From the NCBI GenBank assembly GCA_051648485.1, contig JBOFFH010000030.1, forward strand, positions 1-41,484: 41,484 nucleotides of DNA. The letters are read 5' to 3'. Positions within the stretch are counted from its first letter, which is position 1. Every line of letters begins with the position of its first letter. The notes under the pieces were generated by a model, which saw nothing but the letters and a program-made list of their open reading frames with translations, did no database searches and was not told the origin of the DNA. Shown piece after piece: positions 15,326 to 24,879 of this stretch. The stretch is from JAGNZR01 sp051648485. Its GTDB lineage: Bacteria; Fusobacteriota; Fusobacteriia; Fusobacteriales; Fusobacteriaceae. Made by a program: the position numbers and the translations under genes.

Positions 15326-16779
15326 ATGCATCTCCTAAAAAAATTCTTTATAATCTTTATTATCTCATCAATAAATTCATCTTTTAAAAAATAAAGAATT
15401 ATAAAATATACTATTGCAAATATCCCTGAAATTCCTAATATTTTATAAACAAAATTGATCCAATTATATTCAAGTAAAAAAAATACCATTACAGTTGGAA
15501 TAATTGATGCTAAAACATAATTTATTCTTCTTTTAGTTATAAATTCATAATTAGGATATATTTTTTTGACTTCATATAATCTATAAAAAAATATTAATAT
15601 TTCAGTCACTACAGTAGCGAAAGCTGCTCCATTTTTTCCGTAGCTAGGTATTAGTATAAAATTTAAAATAACATTCGCTATTGTTCCTGATATTGCAACT
15701 TTAAAAACCATTTTTTCTTGATCATTTGGAAGCAAAACTTTTGCACCAAAAAATGCTCCAAGAGGAATAAAAAAAACAATAGGAGTCATTATCTTCATAG
15801 TTAAAACAGCACTTTCATAACCTTTTCCAGAAAACATAAATATAAAACTATCTGATAAAAGAAATAATAAAATTACTCCTGGAATTCCTATGAAAACATT
15901 AAAATTTATAAATAAATCAATATATTTATAAACTGATTGGATATCTTTTTTTTTGATAGCACCTATTATTCTAGGAGCTATTACCGTTCCTAGGGCTCCT
16001 AATATAGGAATTGCTATCCTTGTCATTTTAGTAGCACTTGCATATAAGCCGACTTCAGATAATGTACTTAGAAAACCTAACATTGAAGAATCTAAATTTA
16101 AATATATTCCTATCGAAAAAACATATAAAAATATTGTGAATAAAGGTTTAATATGTCTTTTTAAATTCATATTTTTCAAATTTAATGATAAATATGATTT
16201 ACAACTATACAAATCTATCACTCTAGCAATTAAGTCTGGAAAAATCAATATCATTCCATAAATAATATAATCTGATGGTTTTTTTACAAAAACAAACATA
16301 AAAAATATAGAAATTACTCTCAGTATTATTGTCCTTATTGTTCTTCTTTTATGGTTTTCTAAAACTATAAAAATATAGTCTATCTCTAAAAAAGCAAATA
16401 CGATCTGAAAAGAAAAAATTATACTTAATTCTTTTAAAGAATATAACTGTGGTAATATCCTTATAACTATATTCAATAATATAAATGAAATTATACTTCC
16501 AATTATTCCTATTATTAGGAGTTCACTAAAAACCTTTTTAAACTCTTTTTTTTCATCATTTAAAACCTTGGCACGGGAAAGTTCACGAGTAGCATAAGCT
16601 GGTATTCCTAAAAGTGCTAAAATTAAAAAGTAATTATTTATTGATTGAACAAACCAAATTTTCCCTAAATTTTCAAACATTAAAATTCTGGAAATATAAG
16701 GAAAGGTAAAAATAGGAAAAAGAATACCAGTTGCCAATGATATTATGTTATAAATATAGTTTTTTGATACTGATGCCAT
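15319..16779 (-). CDS. polysaccharide flippase, Wzx-like (second in locus)
   Basis: A 486-aa membrane protein with about 12-14 hydrophobic segments. It shares with the flippase at 25787 the N-terminal pattern FPIFTFPYISRIL, GKIWFVQSINNYF, ALLGIPAYATREL and the later NGAAFATVVTEILIF, so the two are paralogous RfbX/Wzx proteins. It moves undecaprenyl-linked sugar units to the periplasmic face. I choose the ATG at 16779 because AAGGA precedes it at 8 bp; a TTG at 16809 would add ten residues and overlap the GT2 gene. Its 3' end is coupled to the 30-codon ORF. Confidence 0.88.
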   Translation of the reverse strand: MASVSKNYIYNIISLATGILFPIFTFPYISRILMFENLGKIWFVQSINNYFLILALLGIPAYATRELSRAKVLNDEKKEFKKVFSELLIIGIIGSIISFILLNIVIRILPQLYSLKELSIIFSFQIVFAFLEIDYIFIVLENHKRRTIRTIILRVISIFFMFVFVKKPSDYIIYGMILIFPDLIARVIDLYSCKSYLSLNLKNMNLKRHIKPLFTIFLYVFSIGIYLNLDSSMLGFLSTLSEVGLYASATKMTRIAIPILGALGTVIAPRIIGAIKKKDIQSVYKYIDLFINFNVFIGIPGVILLFLLSDSFIFMFSGKGYESAVLTMKIMTPIVFFIPLGAFFGAKVLLPNDQEKMVFKVAISGTIANVILNFILIPSYGKNGAAFATVVTEILIFFYRLYEVKKIYPNYEFITKRRINYVLASIIPTVMVFFLLEYNWINFVYKILGISGIFAIVYFIILYFLKDEFIDEIIKIIKNFFRRCIC

Positions 16780-16801
16780 ATTTTTATTCCTTTCATCAAG
16801 A

Positions 16802-17770
16802 TTATCCAATAATTTTTTTTAAAATTCTTGCTGCTCTAACAATAAATTTAGATTTAAAATTCTTAATTATTTTCAATAAAATTCTAGTTTTGAAAGAAAA
16901 AATAACTTTTTCATCTATCTCTTCAGGTATTGTTTTAAAAAAAATAGATATTTCAGAATTTGAAATTTCTTTTAATCCCAATATATAACCTAGTTTTATG
17001 TAAGAAGCTCTTGTCCATAACAAAGAAATCACTTCGGTTTTGCCTTTCAAATATTTTTCGGCTTCTTCAAACATTAAATTTATGTTTTCTAGATGAATAT
17101 TTTTTAACTCAGAAGTTACATTTGTAAGATGCTGAACATAATGGTAATAAGCTTTGTTTATTTTTCCTATTCTTTTACTATTCGTTAAAAGTCTTATCAA
17201 AACTAAAACATCTTCCATCATAGCTATATTTTTATTATAAGTAATATTATTCTCTACATATAAGTCTCTTTTAATTAATTTATTCCAATTAAAGCCTACA
17301 AAATTATCTATAAAAAATATTTTTAAGTATTCGTCTCCTGAGATGATTTTATCATCACTTATATTTAAATCTTTTAATGTTGAAGTCTTTTTTATTTTAA
17401 CATCAAATATATCAGATAGCACTATATCTAAATTGTCTTTTTCAGCTCTTTTATACATATCATTACAATAATTTTCATCGATAAAATCATCACTGTCTAC
17501 ATTTAAAATATACTTACCTTTAGCAACTTTTAAAGCTGTATTTCTAGCTTCTGAAACCCCTTCATTTTTTTTATCTATTAAAATCAATCTTTTATCTTTT
17601 ATTTCTTTCAATATATTAAAAGAGCTATCAGTAGACCCATCGTTAACTACTATAATTTCAATATTATTTAACGTTTGGTTAATAATACTCATTATACATT
17701 TCTGAATTAATTTTTCTGAATTATACACTGGTACAATTATACTTATATCTATGCTTTTTTCATTATTCAT
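16802..17770 (-). CDS. family 2 glycosyltransferase
   Basis: A 322-aa GT-A fold enzyme. The N-terminal domain shows SIIVPVYNSEKLIQKCI, EIIVVNDGSTDSS and the metal-binding DxD in NVDSDDFID (about residue 92), all hallmarks of GT2 inverting transferases (EpsJ/WaaV-like). The C-terminal third is basic and amphipathic, suggesting membrane association. It adds a sugar to the lipid-linked repeat; donor and linkage cannot be read. The ATG at 17770 is preferred because GGAG precedes it, rather than an upstream ATG at 17782. It lies 16 bp downstream of licD. Confidence 0.9.
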   Translation of the reverse strand: MNNEKSIDISIIVPVYNSEKLIQKCIMSIINQTLNNIEIIVVNDGSTDSSFNILKEIKDKRLILIDKKNEGVSEARNTALKVAKGKYILNVDSDDFIDENYCNDMYKRAEKDNLDIVLSDIFDVKIKKTSTLKDLNISDDKIISGDEYLKIFFIDNFVGFNWNKLIKRDLYVENNITYNKNIAMMEDVLVLIRLLTNSKRIGKINKAYYHYVQHLTNVTSELKNIHLENINLMFEEAEKYLKGKTEVISLLWTRASYIKLGYILGLKEISNSEISIFFKTIPEEIDEKVIFSFKTRILLKIIKNFKSKFIVRAARILKKIIG

Positions 17771-17786
17771 AATTATCTCCATTTTT

Positions 17787-18572
17787 CTATATCGATTTTT
17801 TTATGGCTTTTTTTATATGAATATGCCTTTTTTTTTCTGGTTGTATTTCCATATACTTTCCATATTTCTTAGTTAAATAATCATCACTATTTTTTGGCCC
17901 CCATATATCTTGATTTTCAAATTTAATTTTTTTCAATGGAAATAGATATTCCATTTGAAAGTCACCTTCAAAGCAAACTTCATTCGAATGTGAATAAACA
18001 CTGTCTTTATTAGGTCTATTCAAAAATATTTTCCATTTTTTCAACAAAATATTTATTATAGAATAGGGAAAAAATTTGAATACCTTGCATATAGTTATAA
18101 CAATTTTATCTTTTTTATTTTTTCCATCACTAATAGATGTATTACTTTTTATTTTAAAATTGTTTATATATTTTGGTATTCTTTGAAAAAATTTTATATA
18201 TTTATTTTTAGAATACATATCATATGGTGAAATATCTATGAAAATATATTTATCCTTTGGATTAATGCCATCTATTTCATACCTTAAATCAAATATTTTC
18301 AAAAGAATTATTTCACCCTCTTCTAAAACATAATATTCAGGTAAATATTTTTTTGCAACACTTTTGAATTTTTCAAAATCATTTCTAGGCATTCCTATAT
18401 CAATATCATCATCCCAAGGAATAAATCCTTTGTGCCTAATTGCTCCTAATAATGTTCCTGCTGTCATCCAATATCTAATATTTTCTTTTTCACAAATTTT
18501 ATCAACGAATTTCAAAATATCTAAACAAATCATTTGAATTTCTCTAAGAGCTAGTTCTTCTTTTTGTTCCAT
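17787..18572 (-). CDS. licD: LicD-family phosphotransferase
   Basis: A 261-aa protein with the LicD/fukutin-type nucleotidyltransferase-fold core: TAGTLLGAIRHKGFIPWDDD (37-56) continuing to DIDIG, with the metal-binding Asp54-56 and Asp58. LicD proteins transfer a phospho-alcohol, classically phosphocholine from CDP-choline, onto surface glycans; relatives use CDP-glycerol or CDP-ribitol. The adjacent cytidylyltransferase would supply the CDP donor. ATG at 18572 with AGGAGG upstream lies inside the end of the cytidylyltransferase gene (29-bp overlap), so the two are tightly coupled. Choline kinase (licA) and choline permease (licB) are not in the window, which leaves glycerol phosphate as an alternative. 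Confidence 0.88.
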   Translation of the reverse strand: MEQKEELALREIQMICLDILKFVDKICEKENIRYWMTAGTLLGAIRHKGFIPWDDDIDIGMPRNDFEKFKSVAKKYLPEYYVLEEGEIILLKIFDLRYEIDGINPKDKYIFIDISPYDMYSKNKYIKFFQRIPKYINNFKIKSNTSISDGKNKKDKIVITICKVFKFFPYSIINILLKKWKIFLNRPNKDSVYSHSNEVCFEGDFQMEYLFPLKKIKFENQDIWGPKNSDDYLTKKYGKYMEIQPEKKRHIHIKKAIKKSI

Positions 18573-18972
18573 CAAATTTCCTCCTTTTCTTTTCGATTTT
18601 TTTTCTTATATCTGAACTTGAAACACCTTTTGTTCTTGACAAATAAATTACTTTACAAAATTCTCGTAAATGATCGTTATTCCCAATCCAATCGTCTCCA
18701 GCCACAAGAAAATCAATTTTATATTTTTTTATATCTTCTTCTTTTTGTTCAAATGAATTTTGTACAAAAACTTTTACAACGCCTTTATATTGACTTATTC
18801 TTGCCATTCTTTCTTTCAACGACTGAATATTTCTTTTACCTTTTTCTAAGTTAAACTCTTCACTACAAACTCCAATATAAAATTTATGTCCATATTTTTT
18901 TGATCTTTCTAATAATTTTTTATGTCCTATATGAAAAAAATCAAAAGAACCATAAACCAAAACTCTGCTCAT
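18544..18972 (-). CDS. TagD/LicC-like cytidylyltransferase
   Basis: A 142-aa nucleotidyltransferase with the HxGH signature (GSFDFFHIGHKKLL, His14 and His17) and the C-terminal RTKGVSSSDIRKK, which corresponds to RTxGISTTxIK of glycerol-3-phosphate cytidylyltransferase (TagD). It would make CDP-glycerol, or a related CDP-alcohol such as CDP-choline or CDP-ethanolamine, for LicD. The size and the KGVSSS motif are closest to the TagD/Gct group, but substrate choice is not certain. The ATG at 18972 (AGGAGT upstream) is used rather than a start at 18999, which lacks an RBS. Confidence 0.8.
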   Translation of the reverse strand: MSRVLVYGSFDFFHIGHKKLLERSKKYGHKFYIGVCSEEFNLEKGKRNIQSLKERMARISQYKGVVKVFVQNSFEQKEEDIKKYKIDFLVAGDDWIGNNDHLREFCKVIYLSRTKGVSSSDIRKKIEKKRRKFDGTKRRTSS

Positions 18973-19007
18973 TTTTTCTACTCCTTTTCTAGGTTTCAAA
19001 AAAATAT

Positions 19008-20150
19008 CTACTTTTTTAGATTTTCAAATAAGTTTTTCCATTGCTGCATAATAGTATCTTCTGAAAATCTCCATGTATTTTTTTTTGCATTTATTCCAAT
19101 ATTTTTCCTTTTTTCAAAATCATTCATAAGTTCTAATAATCTTTTAGTGAATTCTTCATTATCTCCATTTTTTATTAAATATCCATCTTCTCCATGTTTA
19201 ATTATGTCTCTTGGCCCTGATAAACAATCGAAAGATATTACAGGAAGCCCTAAAGACATTGCTTCTATAAGTACCATAGGCATCCCTTCATATCTAGAAG
19301 TCATAACATAAATTGAGCTTTCTTGATATTTTTCTATTATTCTTTTCGTACTGCCTTTTAATATAAAACTATTCTTCAATTCGTTTTTATCTATTTTATT
19401 TTGTAATTCTTTTCTATCAATACCTTCTCCATATATTTCTAAAATCCATTCAGAATCTTTTTCTTTTACTTTTTTCCAAATATCGATTAATCTATCATAC
19501 CCTTTTTGGCCATCAAGTTTTCCTACACTTATTACTTTTTTATCAACACAGTTTGACATTGTTTCATTTATCTCAGAAATCGAATTATATATCACTTCTA
19601 TATTCTTATTATTTTTCCAAAATTGTTTGTCTTCTTGAGTTAATAAAATAACTTTATCATATTTTTTAGAAATATACTCTTCTCTAATTGTATCAAAATA
19701 AGCCTTTAAGGTGTATACAAATCCTCTGTTAAAAGATTTTGCATATTCTTTTCTATAATTTTTTCCAAAATGAAATTCTCTGATTTTAAATGATCCATCC
19801 TTAATTTTTGTTAAAAAACAAGTATCTTCACATCCCATAGAAACTACAAAATCTGGTTTTATTTCACTTAAAATTCTTTTTATTTCTTGTTTATGTGTTT
19901 TCTGTTTAGCTATAAAAGGCAGTATTCTCTTTATAAAATTTTTTTTCTTATCTTCAAAATAATTTATACTTAAATTTATCATTTTTATTTCATCATTCAA
20001 TTTATAAAAACTTGTTTGACTATCTTGATCTGTTGTTACAATATATACTTTATATCCAAATTTTTGAGAAAAATAATTAGCTTTATTCGCTAAAACTCTT
20101 TCCATACCTCCCGGATTTTCTAAACTATTTATCAAGTAAACTATTTTCAT
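19008..20150 (-). CDS. family 4 glycosyltransferase
   Basis: A 380-aa GT-B retaining transferase. The acceptor-side N-terminal domain starts MKIVYLINSLENPGGMERV, and the donor-side domain begins near residue 200 with VISVGKLDGQKGYDRLIDIW. The motif SRYEGMPMVLIEAMSLGLP (about 285-303) holds the E-x7-E pair that contacts the nucleotide sugar. PGGMERV at the N-terminus resembles PssE/EpsF/WbnH-like transferases. It assembles part of the repeating unit on the cytoplasmic face. The next gene downstream (TagD-like) starts 36 bp after the stop. Donor sugar not predictable. Confidence 0.9.
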   Translation of the reverse strand: MKIVYLINSLENPGGMERVLANKANYFSQKFGYKVYIVTTDQDSQTSFYKLNDEIKMINLSINYFEDKKKNFIKRILPFIAKQKTHKQEIKRILSEIKPDFVVSMGCEDTCFLTKIKDGSFKIREFHFGKNYRKEYAKSFNRGFVYTLKAYFDTIREEYISKKYDKVILLTQEDKQFWKNNKNIEVIYNSISEINETMSNCVDKKVISVGKLDGQKGYDRLIDIWKKVKEKDSEWILEIYGEGIDRKELQNKIDKNELKNSFILKGSTKRIIEKYQESSIYVMTSRYEGMPMVLIEAMSLGLPVISFDCLSGPRDIIKHGEDGYLIKNGDNEEFTKRLLELMNDFEKRKNIGINAKKNTWRFSEDTIMQQWKNLFENLKK

Positions 20151-20161
20151 AAGTTCTTCCT

Positions 20162-21256
20162 CTAAATTATTATTTTCTCTATTCTTTCTATAAAACTATT
20201 TTTCAAAAACTTTTTTTTCCCATAATTATAATTCATTTCAATATATTTTATTTCATCAATATTTTTTATAGAAAGGTAAATATTTTCAATATTTCTATTC
20301 TGACAGTTCAGTCCATTCTTGTCATGATTGAAGATGTCAATTATTCCACCTGTACATTTATCAGTAATTACAGCACAACCATTTGTATAAGCTTCTAAAA
20401 TTGATATAGGTTGTCCTTCATTTGAATAATAAGTTGGTAATATAAAGATATAGTTTTCAAGCAAGAGTCTTTTTTTCTCTTTTCCTTTAACTATTCCATG
20501 ATATTTCACTTTTTCAGGATATTTCTCCAAATACTCTTTTATAATTTTTTCTAAACTAGGTTCGATAGCTCCTGCTAAATTGAGCTCTATCTCTTCAGAT
20601 TTGAATTTTTCACTAGCTTTTAGCAAATCTAATATCCCTTTTTCTTCCATAAGATTACTCAAATAAAGAACTCTTTTTTTTGTATCTTTAGCATATTTTT
20701 CTAACTTTACCTTTATTTCTTCTTCAGTAGCAACAAACTCATCTTGTACTCCATTTTCACAAACAAATATCTTTTCTTGCGGTATCAATTCTTCGAACAT
20801 AGCTCTCAGAGAATCTCCAAGAACTATAATTCCAGCTGATCTTTTGAAAAAAAATAGCACTGTTTTTTTTTTGATAGGAGATAATGAGTCATACATTTTT
20901 TTGAATACTCCATTATGAATATGAAGAAAATATTTTTTTTTCATAATTAAAGAAAATAGCATGTAATGGCTAAATCTCATAATTCCTAAAAATGTTGCTC
21001 CAGGAGTCATATATACAACTTCATTTTTTTCAAATAAAATTTTTTTACATTCATTTATACTTCTTGATATAGTTATAAAAATCTTTTTCAAATCAAATTT
21101 CCCTTGTTGAACTTTATCTGTTAATGTTTTTGAAAAATTTGTATCTATTGATTCAATTACATATCCTTTTTCACTTAATCCATTACATAAAGTTTCATTG
21201 GATATACTTTGTCCTGTAATTGGATTTGGAAAAGGTCCTATTATCAAAATTTTCAT
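20162..21256 (-). CDS. family 4 glycosyltransferase
   Basis: A 364-aa GT-B enzyme: IIGPFPNPITGQSISNETL at the N-terminus, RVLYLSNLMEEKGILDLLKA near residue 190, and a donor motif in the form FILPTYYSNEGQPISILEAY (about 280-299), a common variant of the GT4 E-x7-E region. It extends the lipid-linked oligosaccharide. Starts at ATG 21256 behind GGGGTG, 18 bp after the wzc stop, and is followed after 11 bp by another GT4, consistent with one operon. Specificity unknown. Confidence 0.88.
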   Translation of the reverse strand: MKILIIGPFPNPITGQSISNETLCNGLSEKGYVIESIDTNFSKTLTDKVQQGKFDLKKIFITISRSINECKKILFEKNEVVYMTPGATFLGIMRFSHYMLFSLIMKKKYFLHIHNGVFKKMYDSLSPIKKKTVLFFFKRSAGIIVLGDSLRAMFEELIPQEKIFVCENGVQDEFVATEEEIKVKLEKYAKDTKKRVLYLSNLMEEKGILDLLKASEKFKSEEIELNLAGAIEPSLEKIIKEYLEKYPEKVKYHGIVKGKEKKRLLLENYIFILPTYYSNEGQPISILEAYTNGCAVITDKCTGGIIDIFNHDKNGLNCQNRNIENIYLSIKNIDEIKYIEMNYNYGKKKFLKNSFIERIEKIII

Positions 21257-21274
21257 TTTATTTTTTCACCCCAG

Positions 21275-22717
21275 CTATTCTTTCATGTTATCATTGTACT
21301 CACGATAATTATCGTTATTGTATCCATATTCATCATGTGAATATTCATTTTTATCAATTTTATTTAAAACTACACCGTAAATATATTCTCCAGATCTATC
21401 TATCAGTTTTTTAGCGTGCTCTAACTTTTTTTTAGTTACCATATCATAACCTACTACATAAAGAATTCCATCTCCATGCTCAGCCAAAAGTACGGCATCT
21501 GTTGCAACTGTCAATGGAGCTGTATCTAATATAATGAGATCATACATAGCTCTAAGTTCTTTTAAATATATTTCTATATTTTTATTTAAAAACATATCCG
21601 TTACATTTCCTTTAAAATGCTTTGCAGGCAATAGATCTAAATTCTGCTCTACCCCTTTTATTATAACTTCTTCTAAAGTGGCTTCTCCAACTAAAAGATC
21701 AGCAAGTCCCTTTTCAAAACCTATTCCGAAGCTACTGTGAGCTCTTGGACGTCTGATATCACAATCAATTATCAAAACCTTTTTTCCAATCATAGCCTCA
21801 CTCATAGCATAATTAGATGCAACTAAACTTTTTCCTTCTTTAGGAATTGTGCTTGTAACTATTATCATTTTATTCTCTTTTTTGTTTACAAAACGAAGAT
21901 TAGTTCTAAGAAGTCTAAAACTCTCAGAAACTTGATTTTCATTATTGTCTTTAAAAAATAGTTTTCTTTGCATTTCGTTCACCATTTTACCAGCCATTTC
22001 ATATACTGGAATATGCCCTAAAATATTAACCATCATTATTTTTTCTATATCTTTAGTTCTACGGAGTTGTGAGTGAAGTTTTTCAACTAGAATAATTAAA
22101 AAAGTTCCTGCAACAGCTCCTAATAGAAATGCCACAGTAATTATAAGTGCACGCTTACGTGACTCAGGTTGATCAGGCAGTTCTGCCGATTCAACTACTC
22201 TTATATTTTCAAAAGTCATAACTTCTTTAATTTTTTTTGTGAATTCTATTCCTGCTTCATCTGCTATTCTCATTGCCATAACAGGATCTTTATCTGTGGC
22301 TGTTATCTTGATAAGTTCTGTATTTTCTACAGAACTTATATCTATATTTCCAGATAATTGTTTTGTATCCATGTCTAAATCTAATTTTTTTATTATTGCA
22401 TTCAGTACACTCGGACTTTTAGCTACCGCTGTATATGTTGTTGCAAGTTTTTGATTTAAACTTACTTCTATACTATCTAAATTTTTAGCATTGTAATAAT
22501 TTCCAGATGATACTATAAGTGTAGTAGCTGCTTTATAAATCGCAACTCTTGTCATTGCAAAACCAATTCCTAATCCAGTGAACACAACAGTTATGGCAAA
22601 AATTAGTTTAAAACGACGATGAATCATCGTCAGTATCTCTGAAAGATTTATCTTGTCACCTTCTTCTTCATATAGATCTTCAGATTCATAATCCAATTCT
22701 TTTTTATATTTTTTCAT
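21275..22717 (-). CDS. wzc: tyrosine autokinase with Wzz domain (Wzc/CpsCD-like)
   Basis: A 480-aa inner-membrane BY-kinase that controls chain length and export. TM1 is at about 38-58, a short periplasmic Wzz domain covers about 60-188, and TM2 is 191-211. The signature ESFRLLRTNLRF (265-276) follows, then Walker A STIPKEGKSL (289-298), Walker A' KVLIIDCDIRRPR (313-325) and Walker B LIILDTAPL. The tail carries a tyrosine cluster (Tyr459, 464, 466, 471, 474). The periplasmic part is much shorter than E. coli Wzc (about 720 aa) and resembles fused streptococcal CpsC+CpsD. The N-terminus is also tyrosine/acid rich. No Wza export channel or Wzb phosphatase is in the window. Confidence 0.92.
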   Translation of the reverse strand: MKKYKKELDYESEDLYEEEGDKINLSEILTMIHRRFKLIFAITVVFTGLGIGFAMTRVAIYKAATTLIVSSGNYYNAKNLDSIEVSLNQKLATTYTAVAKSPSVLNAIIKKLDLDMDTKQLSGNIDISSVENTELIKITATDKDPVMAMRIADEAGIEFTKKIKEVMTFENIRVVESAELPDQPESRKRALIITVAFLLGAVAGTFLIILVEKLHSQLRRTKDIEKIMMVNILGHIPVYEMAGKMVNEMQRKLFFKDNNENQVSESFRLLRTNLRFVNKKENKMIIVTSTIPKEGKSLVASNYAMSEAMIGKKVLIIDCDIRRPRAHSSFGIGFEKGLADLLVGEATLEEVIIKGVEQNLDLLPAKHFKGNVTDMFLNKNIEIYLKELRAMYDLIILDTAPLTVATDAVLLAEHGDGILYVVGYDMVTKKKLEHAKKLIDRSGEYIYGVVLNKIDKNEYSHDEYGYNNDNYREYNDNMKE

Positions 22718-22775
22718 GAAAATTGCACCTCTTAATTTTTTATTTTTTCACTATATTTATCTTAATTAATCAAAT

Positions 22776-23741
22776 CTATAAATAAGATTTTAATATTTCT
22801 ACCTCTCCAAAAATTTCTACCAACAAATTAGCTGGAATAAAATATGTTTCTGCCTTTTCAATAATGTATTTTTTATTGTCTACTAAAAGTTCTCCTTTTC
22901 CTGAAATTACAGAATAAATTTTAAAATTTTTGTTAATCTCGTCTTTAAAATCTCCTGAAATTATTAATTTATCTATGTTAAAGTATTGATTTCTTACGAG
23001 TTCTTCTTTTTTACAATTTTTAAGTTCTATAACTTTTCTATTTTCATAAGTTGTTATAATTGGTTTCATATTAAAATCTATAACTTCCATTGCTTTTTCT
23101 AAATTGAGAGGACGTAATTTGCCATCTACTAATCTGTCAAAATCATATATTCTATAAGTTGTATCTGAATTTTGCTGTATTTCACAAATTAATACACTCC
23201 CTGTCAAACTAGCATGTACAAGACCAGGTTTTACATTTATAAAATCACCTTTTTTTACTTTAATTATGTTAAAAATTGAATGAAAATCCTCGTTTTCAAA
23301 TCTTTTCAAAAAGTTTTCCTTAGTTATTCCTTCTTTAACCCCCATAATCACAGTTGCATCTGGACTGGCATCTAAAATATACCAAGTTTCAGATTTTCCA
23401 TACTCTCCTTCAGTCATTAAAGCATAGCTGTCATCAGGATGAACTTGAATAGAAAGTTTATCATGTATATCTAAATATTTTATCAAAAGTGGAAATTTTT
23501 CTTTGTACTTTTCATATACCGTTTCTCCAACTAAATTTTCTTTGTAATTATCTAATAACTCTTGAAGAGATTTTCCAGCGAACTCTCCATTCGCTACGAT
23601 ACTCATTCCATTTTTATGAGAACTTACTTCCCAAGATTCACCATAAAGCTCATTATCAACGAGTTCTATGCCTAAATCTTCAAAGCTTCTTCCACCCCAT
23701 ATTTTTTTTATTAAATTTTTATTAAATTTTAATGGATACAT
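22776..23741 (-). CDS. manA: mannose-6-phosphate isomerase, class I
   Basis: A 321-aa cupin-fold zinc enzyme interconverting fructose-6-P and mannose-6-P. Family marks: KIWGG at 13-17, QVHPDD at 99-104 (zinc-binding His101) and the later KGDFINVKPGLVHA with the second metal-site His. The length fits the short Bacillus ManA/Pmi type. It supplies mannose for ManC next door (10-bp gap) and on to GDP-mannose and GDP-L-fucose. The start at 23741 has AGGGGTGA. No phosphomannomutase (manB) is in the window, so the mannose-6-P to mannose-1-P step must be encoded elsewhere. Confidence 0.93.
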   Translation of the reverse strand: MYPLKFNKNLIKKIWGGRSFEDLGIELVDNELYGESWEVSSHKNGMSIVANGEFAGKSLQELLDNYKENLVGETVYEKYKEKFPLLIKYLDIHDKLSIQVHPDDSYALMTEGEYGKSETWYILDASPDATVIMGVKEGITKENFLKRFENEDFHSIFNIIKVKKGDFINVKPGLVHASLTGSVLICEIQQNSDTTYRIYDFDRLVDGKLRPLNLEKAMEVIDFNMKPIITTYENRKVIELKNCKKEELVRNQYFNIDKLIISGDFKDEINKNFKIYSVISGKGELLVDNKKYIIEKAETYFIPANLLVEIFGEVEILKSYL

Positions 23742-23751
23742 AATATCACCC

Positions 23752-24837
23752 CTAATTCTTTAATTCATTATATTTATTTACTATTTTTTTTATATCCTGT
23801 GCTTTATCCTTACTAGCTATTAAAATATTGTTTCCATTTTTTACAACTATAAGATTTTCGACTCCTAACAGTGATACTATTGAATCTTCTGCTATCACTA
23901 TATTATTTAATGAATCTTGAAGTAGTAGTGTGGTATTTCTTGCCACGTTTCCAAAGTCATCTGGTGAAAACACTTCTGCTAAAGCTTTAAAACTTCCTAT
24001 ATCATTCCAACCAATATCTATTGGTATTACTCTAATATTTTTAGAATACTCAAGAATTCCAAAATCTATAGAAATTTTTTCAAAGTTTTTAAAATATGGC
24101 TCTACCAGCTTAGAAAGAGCTAAACCTGTTAAGTTTTTAGAGATTTCTTTACGAAGTTCGTTGAAAACTTGACTATGTTCTTCCATCAACACTTCAAAAT
24201 TTTTGAAGATTGTTTCAGTGGTAAAAACAAATATTCCAGAGTTCCAAAGAAACTTTCCAGATGCTACATATTCTTCAGCTATTTGAAAGTTAGGTTTTTC
24301 TCTGAAACGTTTTACTTTGCAAATAGTGTTAAGAAGAATTGGCTCATCACTTTTTACTTCAATATATCCATACCCTGTCTCAGGATTTGTTGGTTTTATA
24401 CCCAAAGTTACTATGACTCTATTTTTACTGGCTTCCTCTCCTGCAAGCTTAATTATCTCACAGAACTGTTCTCCTTTGGATATAAGGTGATCAGAAGCTA
24501 ATACAACTACCTCTACTTTTTCACCACAATTTTTAAATCTTTCTTCTATTATTAAAGAAGTATAACCTATAGCTGCTGCTGTATCTTTAAAAGCTGGTTC
24601 TATTATAATATTTTCAACCGGTATATCTGATAACTCTTTTATTATCGCCTCGGCTTGCAAAATGTTAGTAGCTATGAATATTTTATCAGGTGATATAATC
24701 GGCAGTATTCTGTCTACAGTTTCACGAATCATAGATTTATTTGAAAACAGCTTTAGTAACTGCTTTGGTTTTGTTGGTGTTGATAATGGCCAGAATCTTT
24801 CTCCAGATCCTCCAGCCATGATTAATGCTGTTAACAT
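23752..24837 (-). CDS. manC: mannose-1-phosphate guanylyltransferase
   Basis: A 361-aa nucleotidyltransferase that makes GDP-mannose from GTP and mannose-1-P. The pyrophosphorylase signature is at 8-28 (GGSGERFWPLSTPTKPKQLL), with further motifs VVLASDHLI, GYGYIEVK, RFREKPN, FLWNSGIFVF and IDIGWNDIGSF. It lacks the C-terminal cupin isomerase domain of the bifunctional AlgA/ManC type, which is supplied separately by manA. ATG at 24837 has AAGGGGG. Upstream lies rfbA, downstream manA. It feeds gmd and fcl in the same locus. Confidence 0.94.
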   Translation of the reverse strand: MLTALIMAGGSGERFWPLSTPTKPKQLLKLFSNKSMIRETVDRILPIISPDKIFIATNILQAEAIIKELSDIPVENIIIEPAFKDTAAAIGYTSLIIEERFKNCGEKVEVVVLASDHLISKGEQFCEIIKLAGEEASKNRVIVTLGIKPTNPETGYGYIEVKSDEPILLNTICKVKRFREKPNFQIAEEYVASGKFLWNSGIFVFTTETIFKNFEVLMEEHSQVFNELRKEISKNLTGLALSKLVEPYFKNFEKISIDFGILEYSKNIRVIPIDIGWNDIGSFKALAEVFSPDDFGNVARNTTLLLQDSLNNIVIAEDSIVSLLGVENLIVVKNGNNILIASKDKAQDIKKIVNKYNELKN

Positions 24838-24879
24838 GTGTACCCCCTTAAAAATTCGGATAAAATAATCTCGATAGGT

